The notes under the pieces: generated by a model
What the model saw: the letters and a program-made list of their open reading frames with translations, nothing else
What the model was told of the DNA's origin: nothing
Database searches by the model: none
In this document: positions 16,609 through 25,300 of the stretch, in pieces
Position numbering within the stretch: position 1 is the first letter of the stretch
Layout of the letters: each line of letters opens with the position of its first letter
Program-made: the position numbers and the translations under genes
Assembly: GCA_041402045.1 (NCBI GenBank)
Contig: JAWKSZ010000004.1
Coordinates: 62,001 to 126,000 of the forward strand
Reading direction: 5' to 3'
DNA length: 64,000 nucleotides
Origin: JAGQRJ01 sp041402045
Lineage (GTDB): Bacteria; Planctomycetota; J058

Positions 16609-17946
16609 TCATTCGTCCGTGGGCAGCGGCCCGCCGATCGCGCGTCGCAGCTCGTTGTGGGCGAGCCAGTAGTCGCGGACCGACTCGGCGTAGTCGCGGT
16701 AGGTCGCGAGCTGGTTCTGCTTGGCGTCCAGGAGCTGGAAGGCGCTGACGAGCATGAAGTTGTATTGCTCTTGGGTCAGGCGCACGACCTTCTCCCGCAG
16801 GGGAACCAGCGTGTCTCGCAAGTGCACGGCGATCTCTCGCGCCGCGAGCAAGCGCGCCCGCGTTGCGCGGACCTCCGCCCGAATCGCCACGGCGAGGTCC
16901 GCGAAGCGCTCCTCCGTAGCTCTGGATTGGGCGTCGATTCGCGCCAGCTCGCCCTGCCGGCGGTCGAACAGCGGCAGGCTCAGCGAGACCGCCGGCCCGA
17001 TCTGCCACTCCCCGTCGGAGCTCCGCTCCCCGCTCACCCCGGCCGACAGGCCAGGGAGCCAGCGCGCGATGTTGGCTGTGTCGCGCTCGTACGTCAACGC
17101 GTCCAGCTCCTGGCGGAGCGCTGCCAGATCCAGGCGCCGGTCGACCGCGGTCGACTCCAGCTTCGCCAGCGAAGCCTCCGCAGGGGGCAGGTCGGGGAGC
17201 TGAGCCGGGAGGGACCAGGCAGCGCCTTCTGCCCCCCAGAGGCCCATGAGACGGGTCAAGCGCTCGCGAAGCTGGAGGACGTCGGCCTCGACCCGCGCCA
17301 GCTCGAGCCGCGCTTGCTGAGCCAGCACCTCCTGGTTGGCCAGGTTGAGCTCGTTGATGTTTCCGGCTTCCTTCAGGCTGCGCGCATACTCGTAGCTCGC
17401 CCAGGCGGCCTCGCTGAACGTGGTGAGGACGGCCTTGGTCAGCAGCGCGCCTTGCAGCTCGTAGTAGGCGGCCTCGACGTCGCGGCTCAGCCGCAGCACC
17501 TCGTCTGCCACCTCCAGCCGCGCCTGCTCGATCCTGGCCTCCGCTGCGCGGGAACGCAGGGGCATGAGCACGAGCGATACCAGGTCCTGCGTCACCGAGA
17601 ATTCGAAGTTGGTGCGCTTGGGAGAAGTGTCCGGGAAGCGCGCGGTTCCTTCGAGCTGCGGGTTCTCCGGCGTCAACGCCGCGATCAACTCAGCCCGCGC
17701 CAACCCGACCTCGGCCAGGCGTGCTCCCAGGCCGCGGTTTCGCAGAACGGCCACGCGAATCGCAGCCTCGACCGTCAGGTCGTCTCGCAGGAGCGGGGCG
17801 ACCGGGTCGCGCTCGCTCTCCGACACCGCCGTACCGCCTCGCGGGGCGAGGAGACGGTCGATCTCGGCGAGGTCATGGGACGGGCTGGGGCTGGCACACC
17901 CCGCGAGGGCGAGGAGGGCAGTCAGGAGCCCGTGGCGAGCTCTCAC
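16609..17946 (-). CDS. TolC/CusC-family outer-membrane channel
   Basis: 445-aa lipoprotein: leader MRARHGLLTALLALAGC (lipobox LAGC) then two TolC-type helical repeats (AALLAENPQLEG-like segments such as LTPENPQLEGTARFPD, and ...LPLFDRRQGELARIDAQ). The start overlaps the upstream lipoprotein stop by four bases. It stands between copA-side genes and the multicopper oxidase but has no adaptor or permease in the same set; these may have been lost (see the remnant at 13916-14041), or it pairs with other pumps in the island. Confidence 0.8.
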   Translation of the reverse strand: MRARHGLLTALLALAGCASPSPSHDLAEIDRLLAPRGGTAVSESERDPVAPLLRDDLTVEAAIRVAVLRNRGLGARLAEVGLARAELIAALTPENPQLEGTARFPDTSPKRTNFEFSVTQDLVSLVLMPLRSRAAEARIEQARLEVADEVLRLSRDVEAAYYELQGALLTKAVLTTFSEAAWASYEYARSLKEAGNINELNLANQEVLAQQARLELARVEADVLQLRERLTRLMGLWGAEGAAWSLPAQLPDLPPAEASLAKLESTAVDRRLDLAALRQELDALTYERDTANIARWLPGLSAGVSGERSSDGEWQIGPAVSLSLPLFDRRQGELARIDAQSRATEERFADLAVAIRAEVRATRARLLAAREIAVHLRDTLVPLREKVVRLTQEQYNFMLVSAFQLLDAKQNQLATYRDYAESVRDYWLAHNELRRAIGGPLPTDE

Positions 17947-18242
17947 TGGTCTCTCGCAGGCTGGGACGTCGGGGGGGCACCAGCCCCTCGATGCCCCGCG
18001 TGCGGATCGGCGGCCGGCTTCGAGGTGGGTCCTGCCTCATGATGGTGGCCTGCGTGCGGGTCGGAAGTCGGACGGCTGGCGGGGCGCGAGGCTGGTTCCT
18101 GCGACGCAGTCGTCAGCGAGGTCACGGGGCGAATCGCGATCGGCTCCTCTCCGGCTGGGTTGGCGGGGTGATCATGAGGGAGCGTTGCGGGGGCGCTGCA
18201 GGCCGACAGCGTTACCCCCAACAGCCCGGCGAGGGCTCGCAC
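17943..18242 (-). CDS. His-rich copper-island lipoprotein
   Basis: About 99 aa from the GTG at 18242, directly before a lipoprotein signal (VRALAGLLGVTLSAC); the open frame extends to 18308 without adding a better leader. The mature chain is Ser/Pro-rich and carries DPHAGHHHEAG and DPHAGHRG repeats. Such low-complexity His motifs bind Cu or Zn. It lies between copA and the cusC-like gene and overlaps the latter by ATGA/GTGA-type coupling. No catalytic domain. Confidence 0.55.
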   Translation of the reverse strand: MRALAGLLGVTLSACSAPATLPHDHPANPAGEEPIAIRPVTSLTTASQEPASRPASRPTSDPHAGHHHEAGPTSKPAADPHAGHRGAGAPPTSQPARDQ

Positions 18243-18357
18243 CCGCCACCCGAGGGGGCTCCCCGGTGAGTGAATTCTCAAGACTGAACTCCGCGCGTCG
18301 CGCGCCAACCATGGGTAGCTGCAGAACCTCCGGGATCAGAACCTCGCGCTTGCAGCC

Positions 18358-20835
18358 TCACAACTGCACCCTGCGCAACCGCAGCGCATTGGCGATCACC
18401 GAGACGGAGCTCGCGCTCATGGCGGCGCTGGCGATCATGGGGCTGAGCAGCAGCCCGAACACGGGGTAGAGCACTCCAGCCGCCACTGGCACGCCAAGGG
18501 CGTTGTAAGCGAAGGCGAAGAACAGGTTCTGGCGAATGTTTTTCATCGTCGCCCGGCTGAGGCGGCGAGCGCGCACGATCCCGCGCAGGTCGCCCTTGAC
18601 CAGGGTCACCCCAGCGCTCTCCATGGCCACGTCCGTGCCCGTCCCCATGGCGATCCCGACGTCGGCCTGGGCCAGGGCCGGCGCGTCGTTGACGCCGTCA
18701 CCCGCCATGGCGACGACCCGCCCCTCGGCCTGGAGTCGCTTGACGACGTTCCCCTTGTCCTCGGGGAGGACCTCGGCCTCGACCTCGTCCAACCCGAGCT
18801 GGCTGGCGACGGCCTCTGCGGTGGCGCGGCTGTCGCCCGTCACCACGACGACGCGCAGGCCCTCGTCGCGCAGCAACCGGATCGCCTCGTGGGTGCTCTC
18901 CTTGATCGGATCCGCCACGGCCAGCAGCCCCGCCAGGGCTTCGTCGACCGCCACGTAGACGACCGTCGCGCCACCCTTGCGCAGTCCATCGGCAGCGTCC
19001 GCCAGCGCTTCGACCGACAGTCCGCGGTCTTCCAGCATCAGTTGATTCCCGAGGGCCACCGCCCGACCGTCCACGCGACCGTGCACGCCCTTGCCCGTCA
19101 CGGAGTCGAACTCGGTGGGAGTCACCAAGGAGAGGCCTCGCTCCTCCGCCGCAGCCACGACCGCGACCGCCAGGGGGTGTTCGCTCGCGCGCTCCAGGCT
19201 CGCAGCCAGGCGGAGCAGCTCCTCCTCGGTCACGTCACCGTGCGCGACCACGTCGGTCACCTTGGGCTTTCCCTCGGTGAGGGTCCCGGTCTTGTCGATC
19301 AGCAGCGTGTCGACGCGCTCCAGCACCTCGAGCGCCTCGGCGTTCTTGATCAGGACGCCGGCGCCGGCGCCACGCCCGGTCCCAACCATGATCGACATCG
19401 GTGTGGCCAACCCGAGCGCGCAGGGGCAGGCAATGATCAACACAGCCACCGCGCTCAAGAGCGCGTAGCTGAACGCGGGCGACGGACCGACCAGGAGCCA
19501 GACCACGAAGGCCACGACGGCGACGACCAGCACGGCGGGCACGAACCAGGCGGCCACTAGGTCAGCCAGCCGCTGGATCGGAGCCCGGCTGCGCTGGGCC
19601 TCGCGGACCATGCCCACGATCTGGGCCAGGAGGGTGTCGGCGCCCACGCGCTCGGCCTGCATGACGAAGCCGCCGGTGCCATTCACGGTGCCGCCTGTCA
19701 CGGGGTCGCCAGGCGCCTTCTTCACCGGCACCGGCTCGCCGGTGACCATGGACTCGTCCACGGACGCGGAGCCGTCGACGACTGTGCCGTCGACCGGCAC
19801 CTTCTCCCCGGGTCGGACTCGGAGCCGGTCTCCGGCCACCACCTCCTCCAAGGGGACGTCCCGCTCGGAGCCGTCGTCGAGGAGCTTGCGCGCGGTGGGC
19901 GGCGCCAGGTCCAGCAACGCCCGGATCGCGCCGGAGGTCGCGGCGCGGGCGCGGAGCTCCAACACCTGTCCGAGCAGGACCAGCGTCGTGATCACGGCCG
20001 CCGCCTCGAAGTAGACCGGAACGACCCCGTGCTGCTTGAAGGCAGGCGGGAACAGCCCAGGGGCGAGGGTCGCCACCAGGCTGTAGGCGTAGGCGACGCC
20101 GGTGCCGAGGGCGATCAGCGTGAACATGTTGAGCTTGAGCGTCTTGATCGAGGCCCAGCCGCGCTGGAAGAAGGGCCAGCCGCCCCAGAGGACGACGGGG
20201 GTCGCCAAGGCGAACTGGAGCCAGACCAAGACCTGCGCGGAGACGCGGGCCTGTAGCGGTTGGCCAGGAATCATCTCGGACATGGCCACCCCGAAGACCG
20301 GCAGGGTCAGCGCCGCGCTGATCCAGAACCGCCGCGACATGCTGGTCAGCTCAGGGTCCTGCTCATCCTCTTCGCCCGCCTCCAGCGGCTCCAGGGCCAT
20401 GCCGCAGATCGGGCACGACCCGGGGCCGTCCTGGACGACCTCGGGGTGCATGGGGCAGGTGTACTGCCGCTTCCGCGATCGGATAGCCGGCGCGACCCGC
20501 TCGAGGGCCATTCCGCACTCGGGGCACGAGCCCGGACCTGACTGCCGCACCTCGGGGTGCATGGGGCAGGTGTATCCGACCTCGCTGGCGTGGTGGGGGC
20601 TCCTCGAGTTCACCGGAGCCTTGGTCTCGTGCCCACCGTGCCCGCCGCAGCAGACCGGCTTCGACGGCTTCACGTACTTCGCCGGCTCGGCGGTGAACTT
20701 CGCCTCGCAGGACTTGCTGCAGAACCAATACTCCTGTCCCTCATGAACCGCTCGCCCAGCCGCACGGGCCGGATCGACCGGCATCCCGCACACGGGATCA
20801 ACGGGTCGCTGGGTCGTCTCGTCAGTGGATTGCAT
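18358..20835 (-). CDS. copA: Cu+-exporting P1B ATPase with YHS and two metal-binding modules
   Basis: 825 aa. N-terminus: YHS domain (PVCGMPVD...FCSKSCEAKF, about 11-55) and two YTCPMHPE...CGM-type modules (about 88-114 and 124-150) instead of HMA domains. Then the ATPase core: TGEPVPV, CPCALGLATP, DKTGTLTEGKP, SEHPLAVAV, MAGDGVNDAPALA. Y-N in helix 7 (AFAYNALGVP) and M-x-x-S-S in helix 8 (MSASSVSV) mark the Cu+ subgroup P1B-1. GAGGAG six bases before ATG 20835 supports the start. It is divergent from a CorE-like sigma factor gene, a plausible regulator, and is the first gene of the minus-strand copper set. Confidence 0.95.
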   Translation of the reverse strand: MQSTDETTQRPVDPVCGMPVDPARAAGRAVHEGQEYWFCSKSCEAKFTAEPAKYVKPSKPVCCGGHGGHETKAPVNSRSPHHASEVGYTCPMHPEVRQSGPGSCPECGMALERVAPAIRSRKRQYTCPMHPEVVQDGPGSCPICGMALEPLEAGEEDEQDPELTSMSRRFWISAALTLPVFGVAMSEMIPGQPLQARVSAQVLVWLQFALATPVVLWGGWPFFQRGWASIKTLKLNMFTLIALGTGVAYAYSLVATLAPGLFPPAFKQHGVVPVYFEAAAVITTLVLLGQVLELRARAATSGAIRALLDLAPPTARKLLDDGSERDVPLEEVVAGDRLRVRPGEKVPVDGTVVDGSASVDESMVTGEPVPVKKAPGDPVTGGTVNGTGGFVMQAERVGADTLLAQIVGMVREAQRSRAPIQRLADLVAAWFVPAVLVVAVVAFVVWLLVGPSPAFSYALLSAVAVLIIACPCALGLATPMSIMVGTGRGAGAGVLIKNAEALEVLERVDTLLIDKTGTLTEGKPKVTDVVAHGDVTEEELLRLAASLERASEHPLAVAVVAAAEERGLSLVTPTEFDSVTGKGVHGRVDGRAVALGNQLMLEDRGLSVEALADAADGLRKGGATVVYVAVDEALAGLLAVADPIKESTHEAIRLLRDEGLRVVVVTGDSRATAEAVASQLGLDEVEAEVLPEDKGNVVKRLQAEGRVVAMAGDGVNDAPALAQADVGIAMGTGTDVAMESAGVTLVKGDLRGIVRARRLSRATMKNIRQNLFFAFAYNALGVPVAAGVLYPVFGLLLSPMIASAAMSASSVSVIANALRLRRVQL

Positions 20836-20935
20836 GGTCTGCTCCTCTCACCCGAGCAGACGCAGCGCCTCTGGGGGCTTTACACTTGGGCCAGGAAGTC
20901 GCCATGTCCTTGCCTAGCCACGAGTTGAGTCGCCC

Positions 20936-21502
20936 GTGACCGACGACGGGGGTATCCCAGCTCGCCTGCTCGCGGAGCGGCGCGCGTTCTTGGGGTTCCT
21001 TGAGCGGCGGGTGGGAGACCGCGACCTGGCTGAGGACATCCTCCAGGAGTCGCTGGCCAAGGCTGTGGAGCGCGCCGACTCGATCCGCGACGAGGAGGCG
21101 GCCGTCGCCTGGTTCTATCGGGTCCTGCGCAACGCGATCATCGACCGCAGCCGCCGCGCCGCGGTCGCCGATCGCCGGCTCAGCGAGTATGCCCAGCAGT
21201 TGGAGCAGGCCTCGGAGCCCGATCCGAGCCACGCCGAGCAGGTCTGCCAGTGCGTCCGCGCCCTGGTCGACACGTTGAAGCCCGATTACTCCATGGCCCT
21301 CGAGCAGATCGACTTGGCGGGCAAGTCGCTCGCAGACTACGCGCAGGAGGCTGGGATCACCGCGAACAACGCCGGGGTGCGCGTGCACCGGGCGCGAAAG
21401 GCCCTCCGCAAGGAGGTCCTCGGCTTCTGCCGCATGTGCGCCGAGCATGGCTGCGTGGACTGCTCGTGTAAGAAGCCCCAGGGTCATTCGGCCGATCCCT
21501 GA
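20936..21502 (+). CDS. ECF sigma factor with Cys-rich tail (CorE-like)
   Basis: 188 aa, GTG start. Sigma-70 regions 2 (RVGDRDLAEDILQESL...WFYRVLRNAIIDRSRR) and 4 (LEQIDLAGKSLADYAQEAGITANNAGVRVHRARKAL) are followed by a C-terminal Cys cluster CRMCAEHGCVDCSC. Sigma factors of the CorE group (Myxococcus, ECF44) carry a Cys-rich C-terminal domain that senses copper or other metals directly and need no anti-sigma factor; none is encoded nearby. Position divergent from copA fits a copper-responsive regulator. Which promoters it reads is not visible. Its 3' end overlaps the convergent methyltransferase gene by 19 bases. Confidence 0.82.
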   Translation: MTDDGGIPARLLAERRAFLGFLERRVGDRDLAEDILQESLAKAVERADSIRDEEAAVAWFYRVLRNAIIDRSRRAAVADRRLSEYAQQLEQASEPDPSHAEQVCQCVRALVDTLKPDYSMALEQIDLAGKSLADYAQEAGITANNAGVRVHRARKALRKEVLGFCRMCAEHGCVDCSCKKPQGHSADP

Positions 21503-22146
21503 TACACAGACAACGTCCCGAACATGGTTCGGCGCCTGGCGACTTCCGCGACATCGACGAACCCAGCCTCAATCATGAGGGCGGGCAGGAGCCCGCGCAC
21601 GTTCTCCTGAGTCGTCGCGAACCCGTCCAGGAGCTGGACCGGAACGAACGCCAGGCGCATCACTGGGCCATGCGGTCGCCCCCAATCCATGAGGTGCAGA
21701 CGCCCTCCAGGCTTCAGGAGGGTCCGAACCGACGCCAGCGCAGTCCGCTTGCCCGTTGGGGGGAGGTGGTGGAACAGGAGGCTGGACGCCACGCGATCGA
21801 AGGTAGCGGGCTCGAACGGCGGCGCGGTGGCGTATCCCTTCAGCCAGTTGACGTCCAGCCCTGCTTCGGCGGCCTTCGCGCGGGCCCGGTCCAGGATATC
21901 GGGGTCGCCGTCCAGGCCCGTGACGGCGCCGCCGCTGAGCCGCTCCTTGATCATCAGGGTGAGCGTCCCTGTCCCGCAGCCCAGGTCCAGCACCGCGCCG
22001 CCAGGAGGGAGGTCGGCCACCACCTGCTCGCAGAGCAGCCCCTTCAGCGACCGTTCAGGAAGCGTGGCCCTGACCACGGCGTCATAGAACCTCGTGAGCC
22101 ACGGGTATCGAAGAGCATGCACGTAGGGTTGCTGGTGATCTGACAT
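21484..22146 (-). CDS. Class I SAM-dependent methyltransferase
   Basis: 220 aa. Motif I VLDLGCGTGTLTLMI, acidic loop VTGLDGDPDI, and the post-I/II region (FDRVASSLLFHHLPPTGK, LKPGGRLHLMDWG) are those of UbiE/MenG-like enzymes. Substrate cannot be told from sequence; methylation of a small molecule or metalloid is possible. Convergent with the sigma factor gene and just downstream of the interrupted response regulator. GGGTGAGGTGCG precedes the ATG. Confidence 0.8.
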   Translation of the reverse strand: MSDHQQPYVHALRYPWLTRFYDAVVRATLPERSLKGLLCEQVVADLPPGGAVLDLGCGTGTLTLMIKERLSGGAVTGLDGDPDILDRARAKAAEAGLDVNWLKGYATAPPFEPATFDRVASSLLFHHLPPTGKRTALASVRTLLKPGGRLHLMDWGRPHGPVMRLAFVPVQLLDGFATTQENVRGLLPALMIEAGFVDVAEVARRRTMFGTLSVYQGSAE

Positions 22147-22190
22147 CGCACCTCACCCTGTTCTGCATGCAAGTTGGGGACCGGGAGAAC

Positions 22191-23540
22191 TCAGCCGCCT
22201 GATTCTTCGATCCCCAATTCGGTCATCCGACGCCAGAGGGACGTCGTGCTGATTCCCTAGCTGCGCGCGGCGTCCTTGCGGCTGCACCCGGCCGAGATCA
22301 GCGCGCGCTGTATGTGATCCCGCTCGAACCGGCGGACGGCGCGGCGTAGGTCCAGGTCCACCGCGTCAGCCTCCTCCTTGCCCAGCGGGAGGTCCTCGGG
22401 GCGGATCGTCATGCCGTCGCCCAGGACCATGGCACGCTCCAGGACGTTCTGCAGCTCGCGGACGTTGCCGGGCCAGTCTTGGTCCATGAGCTGCAGCAGG
22501 GCTTCCGGGTCCACCTCGGAGTAGTTCGTTCGCAGGCTGGCGTTCAGCTTGGCGAGCAGGCACTGGGCCAGCCCCGGCACGTCTTCCTTGCGATCTCGCA
22601 AGGGCGGAAGCTGGACCTGGACCACGTTCAGGCGGTAGTAGAGGTCTTGTCGGAACTCACCAGCTTCCACGGCCTTCCCGAGGTCACGGTTGGTCGCTGC
22701 GAGCAGGCGGACCTTGGCGCGCACAGGCTGGGTTCCACCCACGGGCAGCACCTCACCGCTCTCGATCGCCCTCAGCAGCTTGGCCTGCGCTTCCAGTGAC
22801 AGATTCCCGATCTCGTCCAGAAACAGGGTCCCGCCATCTGCGGACTGAAACAGCCCCTTTCGCCCTGCGGCACCCGTGAATGCGCCCTTCACGCTCCCGA
22901 ACAACTGGGACTCCATCAGCGCCTCTGGAATCGCGCCCAGGTCGACCACCACGAAGGGCTTCTCGCTCAGTTCGCTGAGACGGTGGAGGGTCTTCGCGAC
23001 CACGTCCTTGCCGGTGCCGCTCTCGCCGGTGATCAACACCGTCGACCTGGTCGGCGCCACCCGGGCCACGGTCCTGGCCACTTCGGCCATCGCCGGGCTG
23101 GTGCCCACGTGGCACTCGCCGCCGCTCCGCAGCAACTCCTCCTTGAGCCGCCGGTTCTCCCGCGACAGGTGCTGGAACGTCAGCAGGTGCGCCACCTTGG
23201 TCAACAGCTCGTCGATCACCAAGGGCTTGAGCAAGTAGTCCGACGCGCCGGCCTTGAGCGCCTCGACCGCCGTCTCCACCGAAGCGAAGGCGGTCATCAG
23301 CAACACGGACACTTCAGGCCGCTCGCGCCGCACCGCCTTGAGGAGCGCGACGCCGTCCATGCCTGGCATGCGCAGGTCGCAGAGCAGGACGTCAGCCGGC
23401 GCCTCGCGCAGGAGAGCCAGCGCCTGCTCCGCATTTCGTGCCAGCCGGACCTCGTGGCCAGCTTCGCCCAGCGCTTCACCAATCTCCTCGCGAATCGCTC
23501 GCTCGTCGTCCACGACCAGGACCGCGCCTTTGACGGTCAT
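22191..23540 (-). pseudogene. NtrC-family sigma54 response regulator with TAG inside the HTH
   Basis: Starts at ATG 23540 (ATGA overlap with the kinase stop). Receiver domain (VLVVDDERAIREEI, phosphosite in LLCDLRMPGMDG), AAA+ domain with Walker A GESGTGKDVVAKT and the sigma54-contact motif GAFTGA, and a Fis-type DNA-binding domain follow. The frame is stopped by TAG at 22257-22259 within ...CSRKDAARS-stop-GISTTSLWRRMTELGIEE; the same frame then runs to a TGA at 22191-22193. TTG (Leu) to TAG restores a perfect HTH. The 427-aa product would keep receiver and ATPase but lack a recognition helix. Either a recent mutation, a sequencing error, or a regulator acting without DNA binding. Confidence 0.85.
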
Positions 23541-25075
23541 ACGGCACGCTCCTCCGACGGGCTGACCGGGAGACACAGCGTGAACTGCGCCCCGCCCAGC
23601 GGGCTGTCGCCGACCTCCAGACGCCCTCCCAACTCCTCAGCCAGGGACGCGCTGACGGCGAGCCCCAACCCCGTGCCACCGTGCTCCACACGGGTCGTGA
23701 AGAATGCATCGAAGATTCGTTCCTTCAGCTCGGCCGGCACGCCAGGCCCGCTGTCATCGACGAGCACGCAGACCTCTTCACCGTCACAGCGGCTCGTCAC
23801 CTGCATCTGCCCCTTGCCCTCGGGGAGAGCAGCCAGGGCGTTCAAGAGCAGGTTGAGGAACACCTGCTGGACCTTGTCTTCGATTGAGCGGACGCGGGGG
23901 AGCTCTGGATCGAGCTGGGTCGACATGTCGACCTCCTTGGCTCGCGGGTCCATGCTCACGAGCGACAGCGTCCGGCGCAGCAAATCGTTCAGCGACAGGG
24001 AGCGCCAGTCGTTTGCGGGGGGACGGGCGTAGTCGACGAGGCTGCGCACGATCTGCTGGATCCGATCGAGGTGCTCGGCCAGGACCTCGACCTTCCCGTC
24101 GCCCTCCTCCCTGCGTTGCATGCCCTGTACCACGGCTGAGATGGCGGTCAATGGGTTCCCGATCTCGTGCGCGACGCCTGCGGCCAGGACGCCCATTGCC
24201 GCGATGCGCTCCTGGTTGACCGCAATGGCTCGTGCCTTCTCGAGCTCGAGGCTGCGCTCGCTGAGCTTCTCTTCCAACACCTCCGCGTTTCGGTCCAGGC
24301 GGGCGCGTTGCTCCGCCAACTCCGCGGCCATGCGATTGACTGCTTCACCCAGGTCCTCGAGCTCGTCGCCCGTGCGCACGTTCACGCGCTCAGTCAGCTC
24401 CCCTCGCGCGATGCGGTCTGTTGCCTCTTGCAATGAGGTCACGGCGCTGCGCAAGCGACGGTTGAGCCAGAACGCCAGCAGCAGCCCACCGACTCCCGCC
24501 ACGCCGCCTGGGATCAGCGCCAAGAGCAACATGTGGACCACGCGCTCGTTGTAGGCGCGGGAGTTTCCGCGCAAGCGCAGGACAGGACGGTCATTGCCCT
24601 TCCAGCGCTTCGTCGCCAAGGGCGTCGTGGCAGAGAACACGTGCCCGGACGCGTGCAGCGCGCCGCTCGCTTCTCCTTCTTCCTCGATCCACACCTCCCC
24701 TACAGGCTTGGCGAGCTGTGCGGCGTTGGGCTTTGGCCCAGGTGTCCCCCACCCGCCCAGACGGGTCCCGGTCTTGGGATCGAAGATCTCCACCGAGAGG
24801 AGCGCGGGCTCATTCTTCAGTAGCTGTTGGACAGGAGGCTTCACTTCGTGGAGGCAGTCCCGCTCGCAGGGGTCTGCCAAGGCCAACGCGAGCACGTCTG
24901 CCTCAGACCGGAGTCGCTCCTTGAACTCCGCCTCAGCCCTGCGGTGTTGGGAGACGAACAGGAGCGGAAGGCCAACGACCAGGACCGAGGCGGGCACCAA
25001 GAACACGAGCACGAGGATTCGATGGCGCAAACCAATCCGCCAACCTCTCGCCCCGCTCGTGGTGTCCTCAGTCAT
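23537..25075 (-). CDS. Membrane sensor histidine kinase (NtrB/ZraS type)
   Basis: 512 aa from ATG 25075; the longer open frame to 25360 runs through the promoter region. First transmembrane helix (ILVLVFLVPASVLVVGLPLLF), about 150-residue periplasmic sensor, second helix (LLLALIPGGVAGVGGLLLAFW), HAMP, coiled coil, H-box GVAHEIGNPLTAI, then N, G1 (DDSGPGVP) and G2 (GGTGLGLAV) boxes. It would phosphorylate the adjacent sigma54 regulator in response to a periplasmic signal, plausibly metal. A sigma54-type promoter lies 17 bases before the ATG, leaving a leader of only about 6 bases. Confidence 0.9.
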   Translation of the reverse strand: MTEDTTSGARGWRIGLRHRILVLVFLVPASVLVVGLPLLFVSQHRRAEAEFKERLRSEADVLALALADPCERDCLHEVKPPVQQLLKNEPALLSVEIFDPKTGTRLGGWGTPGPKPNAAQLAKPVGEVWIEEEGEASGALHASGHVFSATTPLATKRWKGNDRPVLRLRGNSRAYNERVVHMLLLALIPGGVAGVGGLLLAFWLNRRLRSAVTSLQEATDRIARGELTERVNVRTGDELEDLGEAVNRMAAELAEQRARLDRNAEVLEEKLSERSLELEKARAIAVNQERIAAMGVLAAGVAHEIGNPLTAISAVVQGMQRREEGDGKVEVLAEHLDRIQQIVRSLVDYARPPANDWRSLSLNDLLRRTLSLVSMDPRAKEVDMSTQLDPELPRVRSIEDKVQQVFLNLLLNALAALPEGKGQMQVTSRCDGEEVCVLVDDSGPGVPAELKERIFDAFFTTRVEHGGTGLGLAVSASLAEELGGRLEVGDSPLGGAQFTLCLPVSPSEERAV

Positions 25076-25091
25076 CGCTCTCGACGGTAAT

Positions 25092-25107
25092 CGCAATTGG
25101 AGTGCCT
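25092..25107 (-). promoter_or_regulatory. Sigma54 (-24/-12) promoter for the two-component operon
   Basis: Minus strand reads AGGCACTCCAATTGCG: GG, ten bases, GC, with GGCAC and TTGC both matching the consensus TGGCACN5TTGCA. It lies immediately upstream of the histidine kinase ATG (25075), so the system would be autoregulated through its own sigma54 activator. Confidence 0.7.
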
Positions 25108-25142
25108 CGCACCTCGACCTTCTAGCAAGGGAGCGCGGGGGG

Positions 25143-25162
25143 TGGCGTTTCAGGTCTGAAAC
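25143..25162. promoter_or_regulatory. Palindromic activator site A (TTTCAGGTCTGAAA)
   Basis: TGGCGTTTCAGGTCTGAAAC contains the inverted repeat GTTTCAG-N2-CTGAAAC. It lies about 100 bases upstream of the plus-strand sigma54 promoter and about 45 upstream of the minus-strand one, the usual range for an enhancer of an NtrC-type regulator. A very similar palindrome occurs at 39353-39374. Confidence 0.65.
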
Positions 25163-25190
25163 AACGCCTGCTTCGCAGGCCACCGCGATC

Positions 25191-25209
25191 TTGCAGACCT
25201 GAAATGCCA
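25191..25209. promoter_or_regulatory. Half-conserved activator site B, inverted copy of site A
   Basis: Read on the minus strand this is TGGCATTTCAGGTCTGCAA, matching site A in 15 of the first 16 positions but in opposite orientation and with one degenerate arm. The pair of sites 45 bases apart (centre to centre, about four helical turns) is typical for cooperative binding of sigma54 activators. Confidence 0.55.
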
Positions 25210-25257
25210 CTCCGCATAGCGGGTGGCTCGGGCACACCGGGACTACGCTCCCGGCCG

Positions 25258-25273
25258 TGGCCTGGAATGTGCA
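25258..25273 (+). promoter_or_regulatory. Sigma54 promoter of the DUF2231/N-ATPase operon
   Basis: TGGCCTGGAATGTGCA has GG and GC separated by ten bases, with TGGC and TGCA ends as in the consensus. The predicted start about 12 bases further (near 25284) leaves a 17-base leader that includes GGAGG before ATG 25301. Confidence 0.65.
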
Positions 25274-25300
25274 CACGGCGCATCGCGCACTGGAGGAAAC

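Noticed and set aside
16595..17008. N-terminal extension of the multicopper oxidase
   Set aside because: It is an out-of-frame reading of the cusC-like gene; the Tat signal at 16594 with GGAGG upstream is the real start.
20889..20904. Sigma54-like promoter before copA (TGGCGACTTCCTGGCC, minus strand)
   Set aside because: GG-N10-GC spacing is right but five consensus positions differ and no palindrome lies upstream; a CorE-type promoter is at least as likely.
25223..25300. Longer start for the DUF2231 protein and for the histidine kinase
   Set aside because: Both extended frames run through the sigma54 promoter and activator sites and lack ribosome-binding sites.
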